Below, in pieces: positions 1 through 8,423 of a stretch of 64,000 nt of DNA. This DNA is from Paenarthrobacter sp. GOM3. Its GTDB lineage: Bacteria > Actinomycetota > Actinomycetes > Actinomycetales > Micrococcaceae. The stretch covers positions 4,092,001 to 4,156,000 of the forward strand of contig NZ_CP136562.1 of NCBI RefSeq assembly GCF_018215265.2. The letters are read 5' to 3'. The notes beneath the pieces were generated by a model. That model ran no database searches and had not been told where the DNA came from. It worked only from the letters and a program-made list of their open reading frames with translations. Position 1 is the first letter of the stretch; every line of letters starts with the position of its first letter. The position numbers and the translations under genes are program-made.

Positions 1-266
1 GCAGTCACCCGGGCCTCGAAGGCGGCCATGGTCCCGCGGTCCACCTGGCGCAGCGTCACGAAAACAATCGCCTCAAAGCCGAGCCCCACGGCGGACGGAT
101 CGATATCAGCCCGGTAGCCGCGGATCACTCCGGTGGACTCCAGATCCCGGAGTCGTCGGTGGCAGGGGGCCACCGTCAAGCCCACCTTCGAGGCGAGGGC
201 CGTGGCAGTCATTCTTCCGTCTTCGCGGAGATGCCGCAAAATACTTCTGTCTATTCCATCGATCAC
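1..266 (-). CDS. Lrp/AsnC family transcriptional regulator (partial, C-terminus outside window)
   Basis: Amino-terminal 88 residues of an Lrp/AsnC-type regulator; the gene runs off the left edge. The GTG start at 266 opens with VIDGIDRSILRHLREDGRMT, followed by the typical winged HTH of the family (TATALASKVGLTVAPCHRRL, about residues 18-37) and the beginning of the RAM ligand-sensing domain. Such proteins act in the cytoplasm as amino-acid-responsive repressors or activators. It is divergent from a LysE-family exporter 104 bp away, the classical arrangement in which the Lrp protein controls the exporter. The family call is clear; the ligand cannot be read. Confidence 0.85.
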   Translation of the reverse strand, partial: MIDGIDRSILRHLREDGRMTATALASKVGLTVAPCHRRLRDLESTGVIRGYRADIDPSAVGLGFEAIVFVTLRQVDRGTMAAFEARVT

Positions 267-370
267 GCAATTATCTTACTCAGATAGCGGGATTTTGAGC
301 GAAATAGGGGAACACTTATGGGCCAATTTTGCCTAGAGTTTTCCTAGCTCAACAACCTTTGGAGAACCCC
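267..370. promoter_or_regulatory. Divergent promoter region between Lrp regulator and LysE exporter
   Basis: AT-rich 104-bp gap between the two divergent start codons, where both promoters and any Lrp sites must lie. I see AT-rich tracts such as GGATTTTGAGCGAAAT but no operator clear enough to name. The exporter has a GGAGA ribosome-binding site at 361-365. Confidence 0.45.
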
Positions 371-1027
371 GTGAATCCGCAGCTCTTCCTCGCCTTCATC
401 CTCGTGGCGGCCACCTTGGCCTGCACCCCAGGCGTCGACTGGGCATACTCCATTTCCGCAGGGCTAGGCCAGCGCAGCTTTGTCCCGGCAGTCGCCGGAT
501 TATGCAGCGGCTACGTCATCCACACCCTGCTGATGGCGGCAGGTTTGGCAGCACTCCTGGCGGGTGTGCCCGGACTTCTGGGCTGGCTCACCGTCGCGGG
601 GGCCGGTTACCTGCTGTGGCTCGGCGTCTCAACCATCCGCTCATGGCGAGGCGCCAGCTTCAGTGCGGAAGACGGCGTCGTGCAGTCCGCCAACCAGCTC
701 CGCACGTTCCTGCAGGGGATGGGCACCAGCGGCATCAACCCCAAGGGCTTGCTGTTCTTCGTGGCGCTGGTGCCGCAGTTCGTGAGCCCCGAAGCAGCGC
801 TTCCCATCCCCGTGCAGTCCGGCTTGCTGGGCCTGACATTCGTGCTCCTTGCGGCAATGGTCTACACCGCTGTGGCTTTGACATCGCGGAAGCTGCTGGC
901 GTCACGGCCCGGCGCCGCCAGGGTGGTCACTCTCGTCAGCGGGATCATCATGATCGGGCTGGGGGCAGTGCTGTTATCCGAACAACTGCTTCCGTTGGCG
1001 CAGGCCTGGGCAAACGCTCCAGCCTAG
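371..1027 (+). CDS. LysE/RhtB family amino-acid exporter
   Basis: Inner-membrane exporter of the LysE/RhtB superfamily, 218 residues, the usual family length, with about six hydrophobic segments. The N-terminal segment carries the conserved pattern around TPGVDWAYSISAGLGQ, and GTSGINPKGLLFFVALVPQF matches the family's conserved NPK region. I chose the GTG at 371 because GGAGA lies just upstream and the protein then begins at the first membrane segment; the in-frame ATG at 329 would add 14 non-conserved residues. The adjacent divergent Lrp gene is the likely regulator. Substrate is not determinable, but an amino acid is likely. The 3' end overlaps the convergent SRPBCC gene by 4 bp. Confidence 0.88.
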   Translation: MNPQLFLAFILVAATLACTPGVDWAYSISAGLGQRSFVPAVAGLCSGYVIHTLLMAAGLAALLAGVPGLLGWLTVAGAGYLLWLGVSTIRSWRGASFSAEDGVVQSANQLRTFLQGMGTSGINPKGLLFFVALVPQFVSPEAALPIPVQSGLLGLTFVLLAAMVYTAVALTSRKLLASRPGAARVVTLVSGIIMIGLGAVLLSEQLLPLAQAWANAPA

Positions 1028-1491
1028 GCGGCAAGCAACTCGTCGAGCCGCTCATAGCCCTCGATCACGCCGTAATTCATCCCGGTTGCCAGCGCCATGT
1101 CGCGCGCTTCCACCGAGGGGTAGACCTCGTGGGCTTGCATCCGGGTACGGCCGTCCACCTCTTCGAAAGTCGTGGTGCTGATGACCACCTGGTTCGGAGC
1201 GCCATCAAACTCCGATGTCATGATGATCAGCGCGTCAGCTTCCACCGTGTGGAAGACACCGCGGAAAGAAAACGGGTTGTTGACGTCACCGTTTTCGTAG
1301 CGCCAGCTGCCACCGGTCACCGCGTTGTACTCGGTGATGTTCATGGACGTGCTGCGTGGACCAAGCCATCTGGCCAGGAGATCCGGATCCACATGGGCCT
1401 TGAAGACCACACTGATCGGCGCATCGAAGTCCCTGACCGTGTCGACGAACGGAACGCCGTCGCTAGCGGTGATGGTGGTTGGATTGCTCAT
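1024..1491 (-). CDS. SRPBCC (AHSA1-like) domain protein
   Basis: 155-residue single-domain protein of the START/SRPBCC superfamily, AHSA1 (Aha1 C-terminal-like) branch. The family pattern is visible: FDAPISVVFKAHVDPDLLARWLGP near the N-terminus, then GGSWRYE and FRGVFHTVE, and a C-terminal helix ending YERLDELLAA. These proteins form a hydrophobic-cavity fold and usually bind a small lipophilic ligand; the ligand here is unknown. The gene lies 15 bp downstream of an ArsR-type regulator on the same strand, a very common pairing, so the two are probably co-transcribed and the regulator controls its partner. Confidence 0.85.
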   Translation of the reverse strand: MSNPTTITASDGVPFVDTVRDFDAPISVVFKAHVDPDLLARWLGPRSTSMNITEYNAVTGGSWRYENGDVNNPFSFRGVFHTVEADALIIMTSEFDGAPNQVVISTTTFEEVDGRTRMQAHEVYPSVEARDMALATGMNYGVIEGYERLDELLAA

Positions 1492-1506
1492 TTCAGTTCC
1501 TCTTCC

Positions 1507-1869
1507 CTATTTCTCCGCGGCCCCCGTGGGACCGTTGTCGGCCAGGAGTTCGTCGAGTAGCCGGAAGCGTCGCTCGGCGATCAACCGGTACTGGTCCAGC
1601 CAGGCCGTCAACCGCTCAAGGGCAGCGGAATCGAGGTGCACGGGGCGGCGCTGCGCGTCGCGTGAACGCGTCACCAATCCCGCATGCTCGAGGACCTGGA
1701 TGTGCTTGGAAACCGCTTGTTTAGTAATGGTGAAAGGTTCTGCGAGTTCATTGACTGTGGCGTCACCCCGGGAAAGACGGGCCACAATCGCCCGCCGCAC
1801 GGGATCGGCCAAGGCCATGAAGGCCCTGTCCAACGCTTCAGGGCCCAGTTCTGCCGGGTCCATACCCAC
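1507..1869 (-). CDS. ArsR family winged-helix transcriptional regulator
   Basis: 120-residue ArsR/SmtB-type DNA-binding protein. The core LADPVRRAIVARLSRGDATV followed by NELAEPFTITKQAVSKHIQVLEHAGLVTRS is the characteristic winged HTH (about residues 20-70). There are no cysteine pairs, so it is not a metal sensor. It belongs to the group paired with SRPBCC/AHSA1 genes, as here. Upstream (1870-1920) the repeated TCAACCT and AACCTTTGG-type sequences around the promoter could be its own operator. Confidence 0.88.
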   Translation of the reverse strand: MGMDPAELGPEALDRAFMALADPVRRAIVARLSRGDATVNELAEPFTITKQAVSKHIQVLEHAGLVTRSRDAQRRPVHLDSAALERLTAWLDQYRLIAERRFRLLDELLADNGPTGAAEK

Positions 1870-1954
1870 TCAACCTTTCGTAATCAACCTTTGGCTTTAT
1901 CAACCTCTAGGTTGAATACAACGATACGCGGGGACCTAGCCGCGCACAAGGGAT

Positions 1955-2926
1955 CTACTCGCCGCCGAGCTGCCTAAAATCGTTCTCCCACAAACGACGC
2001 ATCTCCGCGTCCTTACGGATGACTTCCAGCGTCTCCAGTTCTTCAGGAGGGGCAGGCCGCTTGGACCACGGCGTCAAGGTTCGACGCCCCTGGTCCAGCG
2101 CCAACAAAGCCCGGTCAGTCAGGGCGTCATTCCGCAGCACCATGCTGGTCTTACGGCGGCGAAGAACTTCCTTCAGGGCAGCCTGCGCGGAGTCAATATC
2201 ACCCCGCGCCCGCTGCGACCGCGCCCGGATGAGGAGCAACGCTGCCGAGAGATCGTCCGTATTCAACAAACCCTCGGTCCACAACACCACGTCACGGTGG
2301 CGGCCCAGCGAATAGGCCGCCGTGCAACGCGCCAACGCAGAAGGCAACGACGGCGGCAAACCCACCACCGCTTCCAAGGCCGACTCCGTCATCCCCATCT
2401 CCCTGAGGCAATGGGACAACGCCAGGAACACTGACTCTTCGCTGAACAAAACCGGCACCTCAATGCGTTCGGCAACCTCCACCCGGGTGACCACCTGCCC
2501 AAGGTAGATGGACGAGAACTGGCTCGCGTCGTCGTCGATCCTTGTTGTTAAACCGCGCTGCAACAGTTCCGACGCGCGCAGGTAGCCGCCATGCTTGTAG
2601 GTCAGGAGCCCAGCCACCACAAGGCACAACCCGGCCCACCCTGGATACATCCGGCCAAGCGCCAAGAGCCGCTCGGGCTCGGTGGACGTGAAGACGGCGT
2701 CATGCATGGCCTTGGCTGGCCTGGACGACAACACCCTCAGCCGGGGGACGTTTCCGACCACGGAAATCCTCGCTTGGTCCCTGCCACTCAGCACCCCGGA
2801 CAGCACTCCACCTACGCCATCCGCGAGGCCCCGGACAGGGGTTCGGACATGGCCGTCGCGGAAAGGCGTGAAATCACGGGTGTCGTGGAAGATCGTGTGC
2901 ACGCGTCCGTGGGGAGCTTGGCTCAT
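1955..2926 (-). CDS. Hypothetical protein with helical (TPR-like) repeats
   Basis: 323-residue protein with no catalytic motif that I recognise. From about residue 85 it is a run of amphipathic helices (GLCLVVAGLLTYKHGGYLRA, ALSHCLREMGMTESALEAVV, ALLLIRARSQRARGDIDSAQ, AALKEVLRRRKTSM) with the A/G spacing of TPR-like repeats. No signal peptide or membrane span is visible. It resembles conserved actinobacterial hypothetical proteins. The start at 2926 has only a weak ribosome-binding site, so a later start is possible. It stands alone between the ArsR pair and the DUF4383 gene. Confidence 0.7.
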   Translation of the reverse strand: MSQAPHGRVHTIFHDTRDFTPFRDGHVRTPVRGLADGVGGVLSGVLSGRDQARISVVGNVPRLRVLSSRPAKAMHDAVFTSTEPERLLALGRMYPGWAGLCLVVAGLLTYKHGGYLRASELLQRGLTTRIDDDASQFSSIYLGQVVTRVEVAERIEVPVLFSEESVFLALSHCLREMGMTESALEAVVGLPPSLPSALARCTAAYSLGRHRDVVLWTEGLLNTDDLSAALLLIRARSQRARGDIDSAQAALKEVLRRRKTSMVLRNDALTDRALLALDQGRRTLTPWSKRPAPPEELETLEVIRKDAEMRRLWENDFRQLGGE

Positions 2927-3081
2927 AAAACCATGCTAACCGTCGCTGAACTGGGCACATCCCCTGCTATCGGAGGCATTTCAGGAGTATTATGGCGGCG
3001 TCGGCAAGGTTTTGCCACACCCCTTGCCGCAGGTCGGCTCTCCATGAGAAGAGCCGGATAACCGCGTGAAAGGGAGGACTG

Positions 3082-3561
3082 ATGACCACCGCTTCGCACC
3101 CCGCCGAACACCACCACATGATGGGGTTGACACTTCGCAACACCGCCATGGGCGTTGGCGTTGTATTTCTGCTGGTTGGCGTCCTGGGCTTCATCCCGGG
3201 AATCACCACCAATTACGGCGCCATGACCTTTGCGGGACATGATTCCGGCGCCATGCTGCTTGGAGTCTTCCAAGTGTCCATACTCCACAACATCGTCCAT
3301 CTGTTGTTTGGCGCGGCCGGCTTGGCCATGGCAAGGAACGCACGCATGGCCCGCCTGTTCCTCCTCGGCGGCGGCGCCGTATACATCGTCCTTTGGATCT
3401 ACGGCCTGGTCATCAACCAGGAAACAGGCGCCAACTTCGTCCCGTTCAACACTGCTGACAACTGGCTGCACCTGATCCTTGGCGTTGCCATGATCGGTTT
3501 GGGCGTTTGGCTCGGCCGGGATGCCATGGACGAGGCACCCTCTGCGCGAAGGAACATGTAA
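3082..3561 (+). CDS. DUF4383 domain membrane protein
   Basis: 159-residue integral membrane protein with four hydrophobic segments: GVGVVFLLVGVLGFIPGI, IVHLLFGAAGLAMA, LFLLGGGAVYIVLWIYGL and LHLILGVAMIGLGVWLG. The order and the conserved polar NIVHLLFGAAG and DNWLHLILG patterns match DUF4383, common in actinobacteria and of unknown function. A GGGAGGA ribosome-binding site ends two bases before the ATG. The gene is monocistronic and followed by a strong hairpin terminator. Confidence 0.85.
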   Translation: MTTASHPAEHHHMMGLTLRNTAMGVGVVFLLVGVLGFIPGITTNYGAMTFAGHDSGAMLLGVFQVSILHNIVHLLFGAAGLAMARNARMARLFLLGGGAVYIVLWIYGLVINQETGANFVPFNTADNWLHLILGVAMIGLGVWLGRDAMDEAPSARRNM

Positions 3562-3589
3562 GTCTTCCGCGCGCCATATTAAACAACGA

Positions 3590-3629
3590 CGGCGGCTGCT
3601 CCCCTTAGCGGGACGGCCGCCGCTTTTTC
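3590..3629 (+). terminator. Rho-independent terminator after DUF4383 gene
   Basis: Stem CGGCGGC pairs with GCCGCCG around a partly paired loop and is followed by a T-rich run (CTTTTTCT). It lies 28 bp after the DUF4383 stop codon. Confidence 0.8.
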
Positions 3630-3683
3630 TTCCCGCCGAGATGCCACTTAGTGACAATGTTGGCGCCTGGGACTGTTATTAAC

Positions 3684-3720
3684 TGCCGTCTCGACGCGCG
3701 CTTAAGGGGCTCGACGGCGG
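3684..3720 (-). terminator. Possible hairpin terminator of IclR gene
   Basis: GCCGTC(T)CGA and TCGACGGC form a bulged stem just downstream of the IclR stop codon on the minus strand. The tail (AGTTAATAA) is only weakly T-rich. Confidence 0.35.
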
Positions 3721-3727
3721 GTGGGGA

Positions 3728-4543
3728 CTAGCGCGGGCCGCGCCCACCCAGGCGGGTGGTGACCTTGGCCGCCGCCTCGGCGCACGCCTCCCCCAGGCTG
3801 GCCAGGACGTCTTGCGAAACCCGGAATTTTGGCGCAGGGATCAGCACAGAGGCCACAATGTCGCCGCGGTGATCGTAGACAGGGGAAGCCACGCCTACTT
3901 CCTCAATGGATGTCTCCCCAAAATTCACTGACCACCCACGCTGCGCCGACTCCTCCAACCGGCCAAGGTAGGCCTCCATCGAGGCATCATCCAATCCAGG
4001 GAGCGTAATCGACCCGCTCTTCAACAGGTGACGTACCCTGTCCTTATTCTCCGCCGCCAGGAACACCTGGACGGACGAGCTCAGCGCCTCGCTATAGCGC
4101 GCCCCCAGCGGGGCGAGGTGCTTGACCTGGTGCCGGCTGGGGATCTGCTCCACGCACATGGACTCGACGCCGTTCCACACCATAAGCGCACTGGTCTCCC
4201 CTGTGCGTTCCGTGAGTTCGCGCAGTACGGGGTAGGCGACGCGGCGCTCTTCGAGTTCCGCCAGCAGCGGGCCCGCCATGGCGATCATCCCCAGCCCCAA
4301 ACGGAACCTGCGCGAATCGACGTCGCGCTCTACCAGGTTCTCCTGTTCCAGCGTCGCAAGGATGCGGGAGACAGTGCTCTTGTGCAGGCCCACGCGGCCC
4401 GCGATTTCGGTGACACCCAGGAGCGGTTCGTCGGCGGTAAAGCTCCGCAGCACGGCGATGGCGTTGACAATGACCGAGGTGCTTTTACTGTCACCATTGC
4501 TGTTGCTGTTTTCAGGAGCGTCGCTGGATTCCGTGGGAGTCAT
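3728..4543 (-). CDS. IclR family transcriptional regulator of the creatinase operon
   Basis: 271-residue IclR-type regulator. The N-terminal winged HTH (about residues 22-85) has VIVNAIAVLRSFTADEPLLG and EIAGRVGLHKSTVSRILATL; the C-terminal IclR effector-binding domain follows (ETSALMVWNG, IEEVGVASPVYDHRGDIVAS). It lies 74 bp downstream of creatinase on the same strand and is probably the last gene of the transporter-creatinase-regulator unit, so it likely controls creatine use, with creatine or a breakdown product as inducer (inference). The first 20 residues are Ser/Asn-rich and probably disordered. Confidence 0.87.
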   Translation of the reverse strand: MTPTESSDAPENSNSNGDSKSTSVIVNAIAVLRSFTADEPLLGVTEIAGRVGLHKSTVSRILATLEQENLVERDVDSRRFRLGLGMIAMAGPLLAELEERRVAYPVLRELTERTGETSALMVWNGVESMCVEQIPSRHQVKHLAPLGARYSEALSSSVQVFLAAENKDRVRHLLKSGSITLPGLDDASMEAYLGRLEESAQRGWSVNFGETSIEEVGVASPVYDHRGDIVASVLIPAPKFRVSQDVLASLGEACAEAAAKVTTRLGGRGPR

Positions 4544-4617
4544 GGGTTCACTATATTTCGCTGGAGAAGGGGCAAATGGCCGGTGGACACCACGCTGTGT
4601 CCACCGGTCACATCAAG

Positions 4618-5874
4618 CTAGGCTCCGATGATGTTGTGTTCGGGGCCGAACGGGAACTTGGTGATGTTCTCCGCACCGCCCTCACCCACCACCAGGATGT
4701 CGTGCTCGCGGTAGCCACCCGCGCCCGGCTGTCCGTCCAGCACCGTGATCATCGGCTCCATGGAAACCACCATGCCCGGTTCCAGCACGGTGTCGATGTC
4801 CTCGCGGAGTTCCAGCCCGGCTTCCCGGCCGTAGTAGTGGCTGAGCACACCAAACGAGTGGCCGTAGCCGAACGTCCGGTTGGCCAGGAGTCCATGGCTG
4901 ATGTAGATCTCGTTAAGCTCGGCGGCAATGTCCTTGCATACCGCGCCCGGCTTGATGAGTTCCAAACCACGCTTGTGGACCTCTACGTTGATGTTCCACA
5001 GCTCCAGTGAGCGGGCATCCGGTTCGCCGTAGAACAGGGTACGTTCCAGCGCTGTGTAGTAGCCGCTGGTCATGGGGAAGCAGTTCAAGGACAAGATGTC
5101 GTGTTCCTGGATCTTGCGGGTTGTTGCCCAGTTGTGGGCGCCGTCGGTGTTGATGCCCGACTGGAACCAAACCCACGTATCGCGGATTTCGGAGTCCGGG
5201 AAGGTGCGGGCGATCTCGTGGACCATGGCTTCGGTGCCAATCAAGGCAACCTCGTACTCGGTGATGCCGGCGGTGATGGCGTTGCGGATGGCTTCGCCAC
5301 CGAGATCGCCGATCCGGGCTCCGTGCTTGATGACCGCAATTTCCTCGGCGGACTTGATCATGCGCTGACGCATGGCCGCCTGGGCGATGTCCACCAGCGT
5401 TGCGCCGGAGAAAGCCGCTTGGATCTTGTTGCGGTTGTCCAGCGGCAACGAGTCATCTTCGACGCCGATACGGCGCGGGTTGATGCCACGGGTCCGCAGG
5501 ACCTCCTGGATGGCGTGGATGTAGTTGTCACGGCGCCAGTCCGTGTACACGAGGTTGTCGCCGTAGCTGCGGCGCCAAGGCATACCGGCGTCGATGTTTG
5601 CCGTAATGGTGACGGTGTCATCCTTGGTGACCACCATGCCGTAGGAACGCCCGAAGTAGGTGAAGAGGAAATCGGAGTAGTACTTGATGGAGTGGTAGCT
5701 GGTGAGGATGACGGCGTCGAGGTCCTTCTCGGCCATGATTCCCCGGAGGCCGGCGAGGCGACGTTCGAACTCGGCGTCGGAGAAGGTCAGCGAAACTTTT
5801 TCGCCGTTGTTCAGGACCTTGGTGCGCTCGAGCTTGGCGACATCGTTGACGGACTCGTTCTGGGTGAGGGTCAT
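4618..5874 (-). CDS. Creatinase (creatine amidinohydrolase)
   Basis: Cytosolic enzyme that hydrolyses creatine to sarcosine and urea; 418 residues against about 404-411 for characterised creatinases. The pita-bread (M24) fold is clear, but the sequence follows creatinase rather than aminopeptidase P: LTSYHSIKYYSDFLFTYFGR near residue 60, SGINTDGAHNWATTRK with the catalytic-type His247, LNCFPMTSGYYTALERTLF, RTFGYGHSFGVLSHYYGREA, and VLEPGMVVSMEP. It lacks the metal ligand set of true M24 peptidases, as creatinases do. I chose ATG 5874 because GAAAGGAA precedes it; an upstream in-frame start would add 31 unconserved residues. It follows an MHS transporter by 28 bp and sits beside a sarcosine oxidase operon, which consumes its product. 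Confidence 0.93.
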   Translation of the reverse strand: MTLTQNESVNDVAKLERTKVLNNGEKVSLTFSDAEFERRLAGLRGIMAEKDLDAVILTSYHSIKYYSDFLFTYFGRSYGMVVTKDDTVTITANIDAGMPWRRSYGDNLVYTDWRRDNYIHAIQEVLRTRGINPRRIGVEDDSLPLDNRNKIQAAFSGATLVDIAQAAMRQRMIKSAEEIAVIKHGARIGDLGGEAIRNAITAGITEYEVALIGTEAMVHEIARTFPDSEIRDTWVWFQSGINTDGAHNWATTRKIQEHDILSLNCFPMTSGYYTALERTLFYGEPDARSLELWNINVEVHKRGLELIKPGAVCKDIAAELNEIYISHGLLANRTFGYGHSFGVLSHYYGREAGLELREDIDTVLEPGMVVSMEPMITVLDGQPGAGGYREHDILVVGEGGAENITKFPFGPEHNIIGA

Positions 5875-5902
5875 GGTGGTTCCTTTCAATGGGTGGGTTG
5901 TT

Positions 5903-7252
5903 CTAGTCCTGCTGCAGAGGCTTCTTGGAAGTCTCGGCTGCGAACAGGACTGCGATGAGGGAAACAATGGAGGCGGCCACGAGGTACCAGCCGGGGGCCA
6001 GCTTGCTGTGGGTGGCGCCGATCAGGAGGGTAGCCATGAAGGGAGCAGTTCCCCCGAACAGGGCGTTGGAGAGGTTGAAGCTGACCGCAAAGCCCGTGTA
6101 GCGGACTTTGGTGGGGAAGAGTTCGGCGAGGAAGCTCGGGAGCGTGCCGTCATTAAGCGTGAGCATTCCACCCAACAGGATCTGAACCAGCACGATCACC
6201 AGGAAGTTGCGGGTGTCCAGGAGCATGAACGCGGGAACTGTTAGAAGAATGAACAGCACCGACGCCGTGAGGAGCATCCGCTTCCTGCCGAACTTGTCCG
6301 ACGCAATCCCAGTCAGGAAGATGAAGCCGATGTAGCTGGCCAAGGCAATGGTGGTGGCCAGGAACGATTCCGTGGCGCCAAAGCCCAATTCTTCCGAAAG
6401 GTACGTGGGCATGTAGCTGAGGATCACGTAGAACCCGACGGCGTTCAGCAACACCGCGCCTGTGGCGATGACGAGCTGCTTCCTATAGGTCTTGAACATG
6501 GCCAGCGCCGGTGCTTTGACGCCGTCGTCCTTCTCGGCCAGCTCCCGGAAGGCCGGAGTGTCCTCCAGCTTGGTCCGGATGTAACGGCCGATCAGGCCCA
6601 TGGGCGCAGCCAAAAGGAAGGGCAACCGCCAGCCCCACTCGCCCAGTTGCTCCGCGCTGAGCAAAGAGCTGAGGATCGCGGCCAGCAAGGACCCCAGCAG
6701 CAGTCCCGCTGCGGTACTTGCAGGCACGACGGCGGCATACAGTCCGCGGCGATTGGCCGGTGCGTACTCCACCAGGAAGGCGGACGCGCCGGCATATTCA
6801 CCGGCGGCGGAGAACCCTTGGACCACCCGGACGAGGAGGAGCAGGATCGGCGCCATCACACCGATGGTGGCGTATCCGGGAATCAGTGCGATGCAGAAAG
6901 TAGCAACTGACATCAGCACGATCGAAAGGCTCAGAGCCTGCTTGCGGCCCAGCTTGTCTCCGATGTGGCCCCAGATGAAACCGCCCAGGGGCCGAACGAA
7001 GAAACTGATGGCAAAGACGCCGAAGGTCGCGAGCAGCGCTGTCTGACGATCCGATTCCGGAAAGAAGACCGTAGAGATGACGCCAGCCAAGTAGCCGTAG
7101 ACGGCGTAATCGAACCACTCGACGAAGTTGCCGATGAAGCTGGCAGTGACCACTCGCCGTCGAGTGTCCTTGCTAACTGAATGGATTGCTGTGGGGCTGG
7201 AACCGGAGGCTTGAGTTTCCTGCTCGGCTGCCAATGAGGATTCATTGCTCAT
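5903..7252 (-). CDS. MFS transporter, metabolite:H+ symporter (MHS) type, probable creatine uptake
   Basis: 449-residue 12-helix major facilitator of the metabolite:H+ symporter group (ProP, ShiA and KgtP relatives). Visible signatures are NFVEWFDYAVYGYLAGVIS in helix 1, the loop GHIGDKLGRKQALSLS, VRVVQGFSAAGEYAGASAFL, and the second-half loop ASDKFGRKRMLL. ATG 7252 is preceded by GGTGGA; a longer frame upstream lacks a ribosome-binding site. It is the first gene of the transporter-creatinase-IclR unit, so creatine, creatinine or a related zwitterion is the likely substrate. This is inferred from context; the sequence alone cannot tell. Confidence 0.87.
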   Translation of the reverse strand: MSNESSLAAEQETQASGSSPTAIHSVSKDTRRRVVTASFIGNFVEWFDYAVYGYLAGVISTVFFPESDRQTALLATFGVFAISFFVRPLGGFIWGHIGDKLGRKQALSLSIVLMSVATFCIALIPGYATIGVMAPILLLLVRVVQGFSAAGEYAGASAFLVEYAPANRRGLYAAVVPASTAAGLLLGSLLAAILSSLLSAEQLGEWGWRLPFLLAAPMGLIGRYIRTKLEDTPAFRELAEKDDGVKAPALAMFKTYRKQLVIATGAVLLNAVGFYVILSYMPTYLSEELGFGATESFLATTIALASYIGFIFLTGIASDKFGRKRMLLTASVLFILLTVPAFMLLDTRNFLVIVLVQILLGGMLTLNDGTLPSFLAELFPTKVRYTGFAVSFNLSNALFGGTAPFMATLLIGATHSKLAPGWYLVAASIVSLIAVLFAAETSKKPLQQD

Positions 7253-7273
7253 GTGTCCACCAAAATCATTGGG

Positions 7274-7303
7274 GTTGCATTGAACGCAACGCTGTTGCAT
7301 TAG
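7274..7303. promoter_or_regulatory. Probable operator upstream of the MFS-creatinase operon
   Basis: GTTGC-N7-GCAAC (7274-7290) is an inverted repeat, followed at 7294 by a direct copy GTTGCATT. It lies 22-51 bp upstream of the transporter start. A further GCGTTGCACTGA occurs near 7392. IclR-type regulators bind such short palindromes, so the operon's own IclR protein is the candidate ligand. Confidence 0.5.
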
Positions 7304-7498
7304 ATTATGTGTGTGATGGATCACGGTCAAGAGGGTAAAGCAGCTCATTTTGTGAACAGAGCCAGTTTCGGAGAGTTAATGGGATTGCCAAAAGCGTTGC
7401 ACTGATCGGCTTCAGGTTGCGCTAATCGCGCGATCCCACTCCAAGCCCCACCACTTGGCAACGTCCGAGCCGATACGGCAGCCCGCGTGGACGCGCGG

Positions 7499-7754
7499 GA
7501 CGCGAGAGAGCGATCGGCTCAAACGGGCGGGACGTGAGAGAGCGATCGGCTCAAACGGGCGGGACGTGAGAGAGCGATCGGCTCAAGCAGGCGGGATGTG
7601 AGAGAGCGTCGGGAGGGGGCGGGGGTATCCGGCAGCGCGCGTCTAAGGGAGGAACGACCGAGCGCGCAGAGGATAGCCCCGCCCCCTCAGCCCCCGCCGA
7701 CACTTGACCTGAGAGAGCGATCGGCTCAAGCCGGCGGGACGTGAGGGAGGGTCA
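7499..7754. repeat. 32-bp tandem repeat array, interrupted by a long hairpin
   Basis: Units beginning GACGTGAGAGAGCG recur exactly every 32 bp at 7499, 7531, 7563 and 7595, then again at 7706 and 7738. The middle (7611-7705) is occupied by an imperfect inverted repeat: AGGGGGCGGGGGTATCC near 7615 pairs with GGATAGCCCCGCCCCCT near 7671. The last unit runs into the gntR gene and its TCA is the complement of that gene's stop codon. The rest of the 499-bp gap (7253-7751) holds only the transporter promoter; I see no gene in it. Confidence 0.9.
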
Positions 7755-8423
7755 GAGGACCTTGCGGATGGTCTCTTCGAAGCTGACTACGTGGTGCAGG
7801 GCGAGGTCGGCGGCGCGGTCTTCGTCGCCGTCGGCAATGGCGGTGAGCAAGTCGGCATGCTCGGAGATGTGCCCTGAGACGGACGGCATTTTCTCGAGCA
7901 TGTGGCACCAGATGCGGGTAGCGAGGTTGTCATAGCGAATGAGGACGTCCTCGAGGTGCGCGTTGGCCGAAGCCTTGTAAATGAGGCGGTGCACCTGGAT
8001 GTCGTAGCGCATGAGTTCCTGCGAGGTGTTGTCCTGCCCTTCAAGCTCCCGGATGGCGGTGGCAACGGAGCGTAGTTCCATCCGCATCGCAGGGCTGGCC
8101 ATGCGCGCGGCTTTCCGGGAGGCTAACGGCTCCAGCAGCTCACGGATTTCGGACACTTCGGCCAATTGGGTGATGTCCACGCCAGTGGCGAACGTTCCGC
8201 GCCGGGGATAGGAAACCACCAGGTGATCGCTTTCGAGCCGTTTGATGGCTTCGCGCACGGGCGTGCGCCCGATGCCGAGTTCAGTGGCGATTTGTCCGTC
8301 GTTGATGGGATCACCGGGTTTGATGTCGAGCATGATGAGCCTGTCGCGCAGCAGCAGGTAGGCGTTCTCGGCGAGGGACGTGCCCTGCGGAGCTGATTCC
8401 AGTGCTTCCAAAGCTGCGCTCAT
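7752..8423 (-). CDS. GntR family (FadR/FCD) regulator of the sarcosine-serine operon
   Basis: 223-residue regulator with an N-terminal GntR winged HTH (about residues 20-85: AENAYLLLRDRLIMLDIKPG, IATELGIGRTPVREAIKRLE) and a C-terminal all-helical FCD ligand domain (EIRELLEPLASRKAARMA, RYDIQVHRLIYKASANAHLE, EHADLLTAIADGDEDRAADL). ATG 8423 has GGGAGAG upstream and is preferred to an in-frame start 48 bp earlier. It is divergent from glyA-soxBDAG-sdaA-purU and most likely represses it, with sarcosine, glycine or serine as a possible effector (inference). Confidence 0.87.
   Translation of the reverse strand: MSAALEALESAPQGTSLAENAYLLLRDRLIMLDIKPGDPINDGQIATELGIGRTPVREAIKRLESDHLVVSYPRRGTFATGVDITQLAEVSEIRELLEPLASRKAARMASPAMRMELRSVATAIRELEGQDNTSQELMRYDIQVHRLIYKASANAHLEDVLIRYDNLATRIWCHMLEKMPSVSGHISEHADLLTAIADGDEDRAADLALHHVVSFEETIRKVL

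Noticed and set aside
7499-7754. The 32-bp-period arrays considered as CRISPR.
   Set aside because: Units are contiguous with no unique spacers, the whole 32 bp repeats, and no cas gene is nearby.
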